Program-made: the position numbers and the translations under genes | The notes under the pieces: model-generated | Seen by the model: only the letters and a program-made list of their open reading frames with translations | Databases searched by the model: none | What the model was told of the DNA's origin: nothing | In this document: positions 14,083 to 15,532 of the stretch, one piece after another | Layout: every line of letters starts with the position of its first letter | Numbering within the stretch: the stretch's first letter is position 1 | DNA from: an uncultured Bacilli bacterium | GTDB taxonomy: Bacteria; Bacillota_I; Bacilli_A; RF39; UBA660 | Assembly: GCA_947626445.1 (NCBI GenBank) | Contig: CANQSC010000023.1 | Coordinates: 1 to 15,532 of the forward strand | Length of the DNA stretch: 15,532 nt | Reading direction: 5' to 3'

Positions 14083-15532
14083 TTGATACATCCCCCTTTT
14101 CTATATCACAACTTAATATTTCAATTAACGAATCCGTAGTCATTATTCCCTCATACCAATTAATTAAATTTTCATTACCATATTTACTTATATAATCTTC
14201 TATAATATCAATTTTTCCATCATCATACATACTTTGGTAATACTCAAAACTTTCTAATCCTTTTTCCATGTTTTCTAACACTTCATAAGGCAAGTTTTTT
14301 TGTAATACTGGAAAATCAATACAATTTGATAACACCATAAAATTATTTATTTTATGTACTCCATCTATATCTTTTTTAAAATCATCACTAATATAACAAT
14401 TATCTCTAACACAATCATATAAATTATATTTAATGGCAATTTCATTATATAAACTTTTGTTATCATCAACTTGCAATAAGTTTTCAGATAATCCATTTAC
14501 ATATAAAGCCTGATTTTTAAAATATGAGTTTTCGTTTTCTTCTTTAAGCCCTAAAACTTCCTCAGTATTAATAAAAACATAGTCGTCATTATGGCAATCA
14601 TAATAGCATACTTCATTATCAGCATAAATCAAATCATTTTGTGAATCACAAGAAGAATTTTCTTTCATGCTTTCTTCTTTTATTAAATCAATTGGATAAT
14701 CTATATATTCTCTTACTATTTTAGGTATTTTATTCAATATTTCGTTTATAGATAGTTCTTTTCTTGGTAAATTCTTTAAATCATCTTTATATTCAAAATA
14801 ATCATGATAACCTTGATTATATAGATAGTCATCAATTATTATATTATTTTTTTGACAGATGTTTACTAAAGTAGAATAATTTCTTAATTCAGATTCTTTA
14901 AATTCTTTATGAATTTTATCACATAATTCATCAATCTTCTCATATTCAGTTTTATAATTTTCTTCAAATATATCTTTATTCCTAGATAAATCAAAAACCT
15001 CAACAATGCAACCTGTTTTGGCAATATACTTTTCTCTAAAGATCATATCATAATTCAAATCTTTAAAATGTTGCTTTGCCAAGGCAATATTAGAAAAAGA
15101 TTTGTAAAATTCATCATCCTTATGCACAGTAACATTTTCTTGATTTGGCCAATACATTATTTTAATTGAATGTTGATTTTCTTTAGAATCATCTAGTGAT
15201 TTAATATATAAAGTTTCTTTTATTTTATTTTTGTCATCACCAATGTAAATATCAAAATCTTCTATAATACAACTCTCTATTAATTTTCCCATATTATTAA
15301 CTTTATCAGTAACTAAAGTATTACCACTTTCACCCCATTCCTATGAAAATGTTTTATTATCACTATCAAAAATAGTACAAGTATGATTTGCGCCTTTTGT
15401 TAATCTAATTAGTTTTTCATTTCCATCAAAATAACCAAGTTTTATTAAATCCAACGTCTTATCTTCTTTAACTTTTAAAATTACACATTCTTCATTATTT
15501 TCGATAATATCTACTAAAGAACATAATTTTTT
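14072..15532 (-). pseudogene. Large accessory gene interrupted by an in-frame amber codon, partial at right edge
   Basis: The frame is open from the right edge (reading KKLCSLVDIIENNEECVILK) except for one TAG at 15343-15341, and then runs on to a TAG at 14072. Between the internal stop and the first Met of the downstream part (15292) the sequence is coding-like (EWGESGNTLVTDKVNNMGKL). That Met has no ribosome site. The downstream part (406 residues from 15292) is soluble and acidic, with no motif I recognise. The simplest reading is a nonsense mutation in a longer gene, with 63 codons of the upstream part visible. A sequencing error is possible. TAG ends other genes here, including this one, so general amber recoding is unlikely. 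Confidence 0.75.

Noticed and set aside
14083..14091. Upstream ATG giving a 205-residue version of the 13474 gene
   Set aside because: It abuts the GGGGG ribosome site with no spacing; the Met three codons later is well placed.
15341..15343. Programmed amber readthrough or recoded TAG
   Set aside because: TAG ends paralogue 1 and the interrupted gene itself, and no readthrough signal is visible, so a nonsense mutation is simpler.
1..15532. CRISPR array, tRNA or rRNA genes
   Set aside because: No regularly spaced repeats and no sequence resembling a tRNA or rRNA gene was seen on either strand.

Overview
The window is AT-rich, and every gene I can support lies on the minus strand. It looks like a low-GC Firmicute (Bacilli- or Clostridia-like), probably host-associated. 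Ribosome sites are purine-rich (AGGTGAT, AAGGGGG). TGA and TAG both end real genes, so the code is the standard one and not the Mycoplasma code. I cannot name the species.

Left part (1-5726): a tandem family of surface proteins. Three full paralogues (180-1961, 2118-3821, 3957-5678) and the first codons of a likely fourth (1-9) share a plan. Each full copy has one N-terminal membrane anchor, a stem with a conserved Cys pair ending in CTLYF, and a large domain of the formylglycine-generating-enzyme / C-type-lectin fold ending in PW..RGG...FRL. The bodies are nearly identical in places and the last ~40 residues differ strongly. Three family members have a promoter with TTGACT, then TA, a run of 9 or 10 G, exactly 8 bases, then TATAAT. 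The only spacing variable is the G run, which is the layout of a slippage-driven phase-variable promoter. A 15-base box, GTGGTCTAAAATAAT, sits exactly 9 bases upstream of each of these -35 hexamers. The fourth promoter (5706-5745) keeps the -10 and a G7 run, but its upstream half is altered where the family meets the mobile element.

Right part (5776-15532): one end of an integrated conjugative or mobilizable element, read as one tightly packed operon from right to left. In transcription order it holds: a large gene broken by an in-frame amber codon (14072-15532), four accessory proteins mostly of unknown function (one is DUF2958), a further unknown protein, a VirD4/TraG coupling ATPase, a sortase, a 63-residue protein, a possible 21-codon leader, and a large serine recombinase. 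Most junctions overlap by 1-11 bases. The coupling protein would bring DNA to a type IV secretion channel, the sortase would anchor a surface protein of the element, and the recombinase would excise and integrate it. The relaxase and the rest of the channel are not in the window.

Most unusual points: the repeated poly-G promoters with their fixed upstream box; a LysM domain inside the DNA recombinase; the hypervariable 3' end of the first paralogue, with C-rich codons unlike its siblings; and the possibility that the element sits at or next to one of the poly-G promoters. No feature-free stretch exceeds 300 bases.
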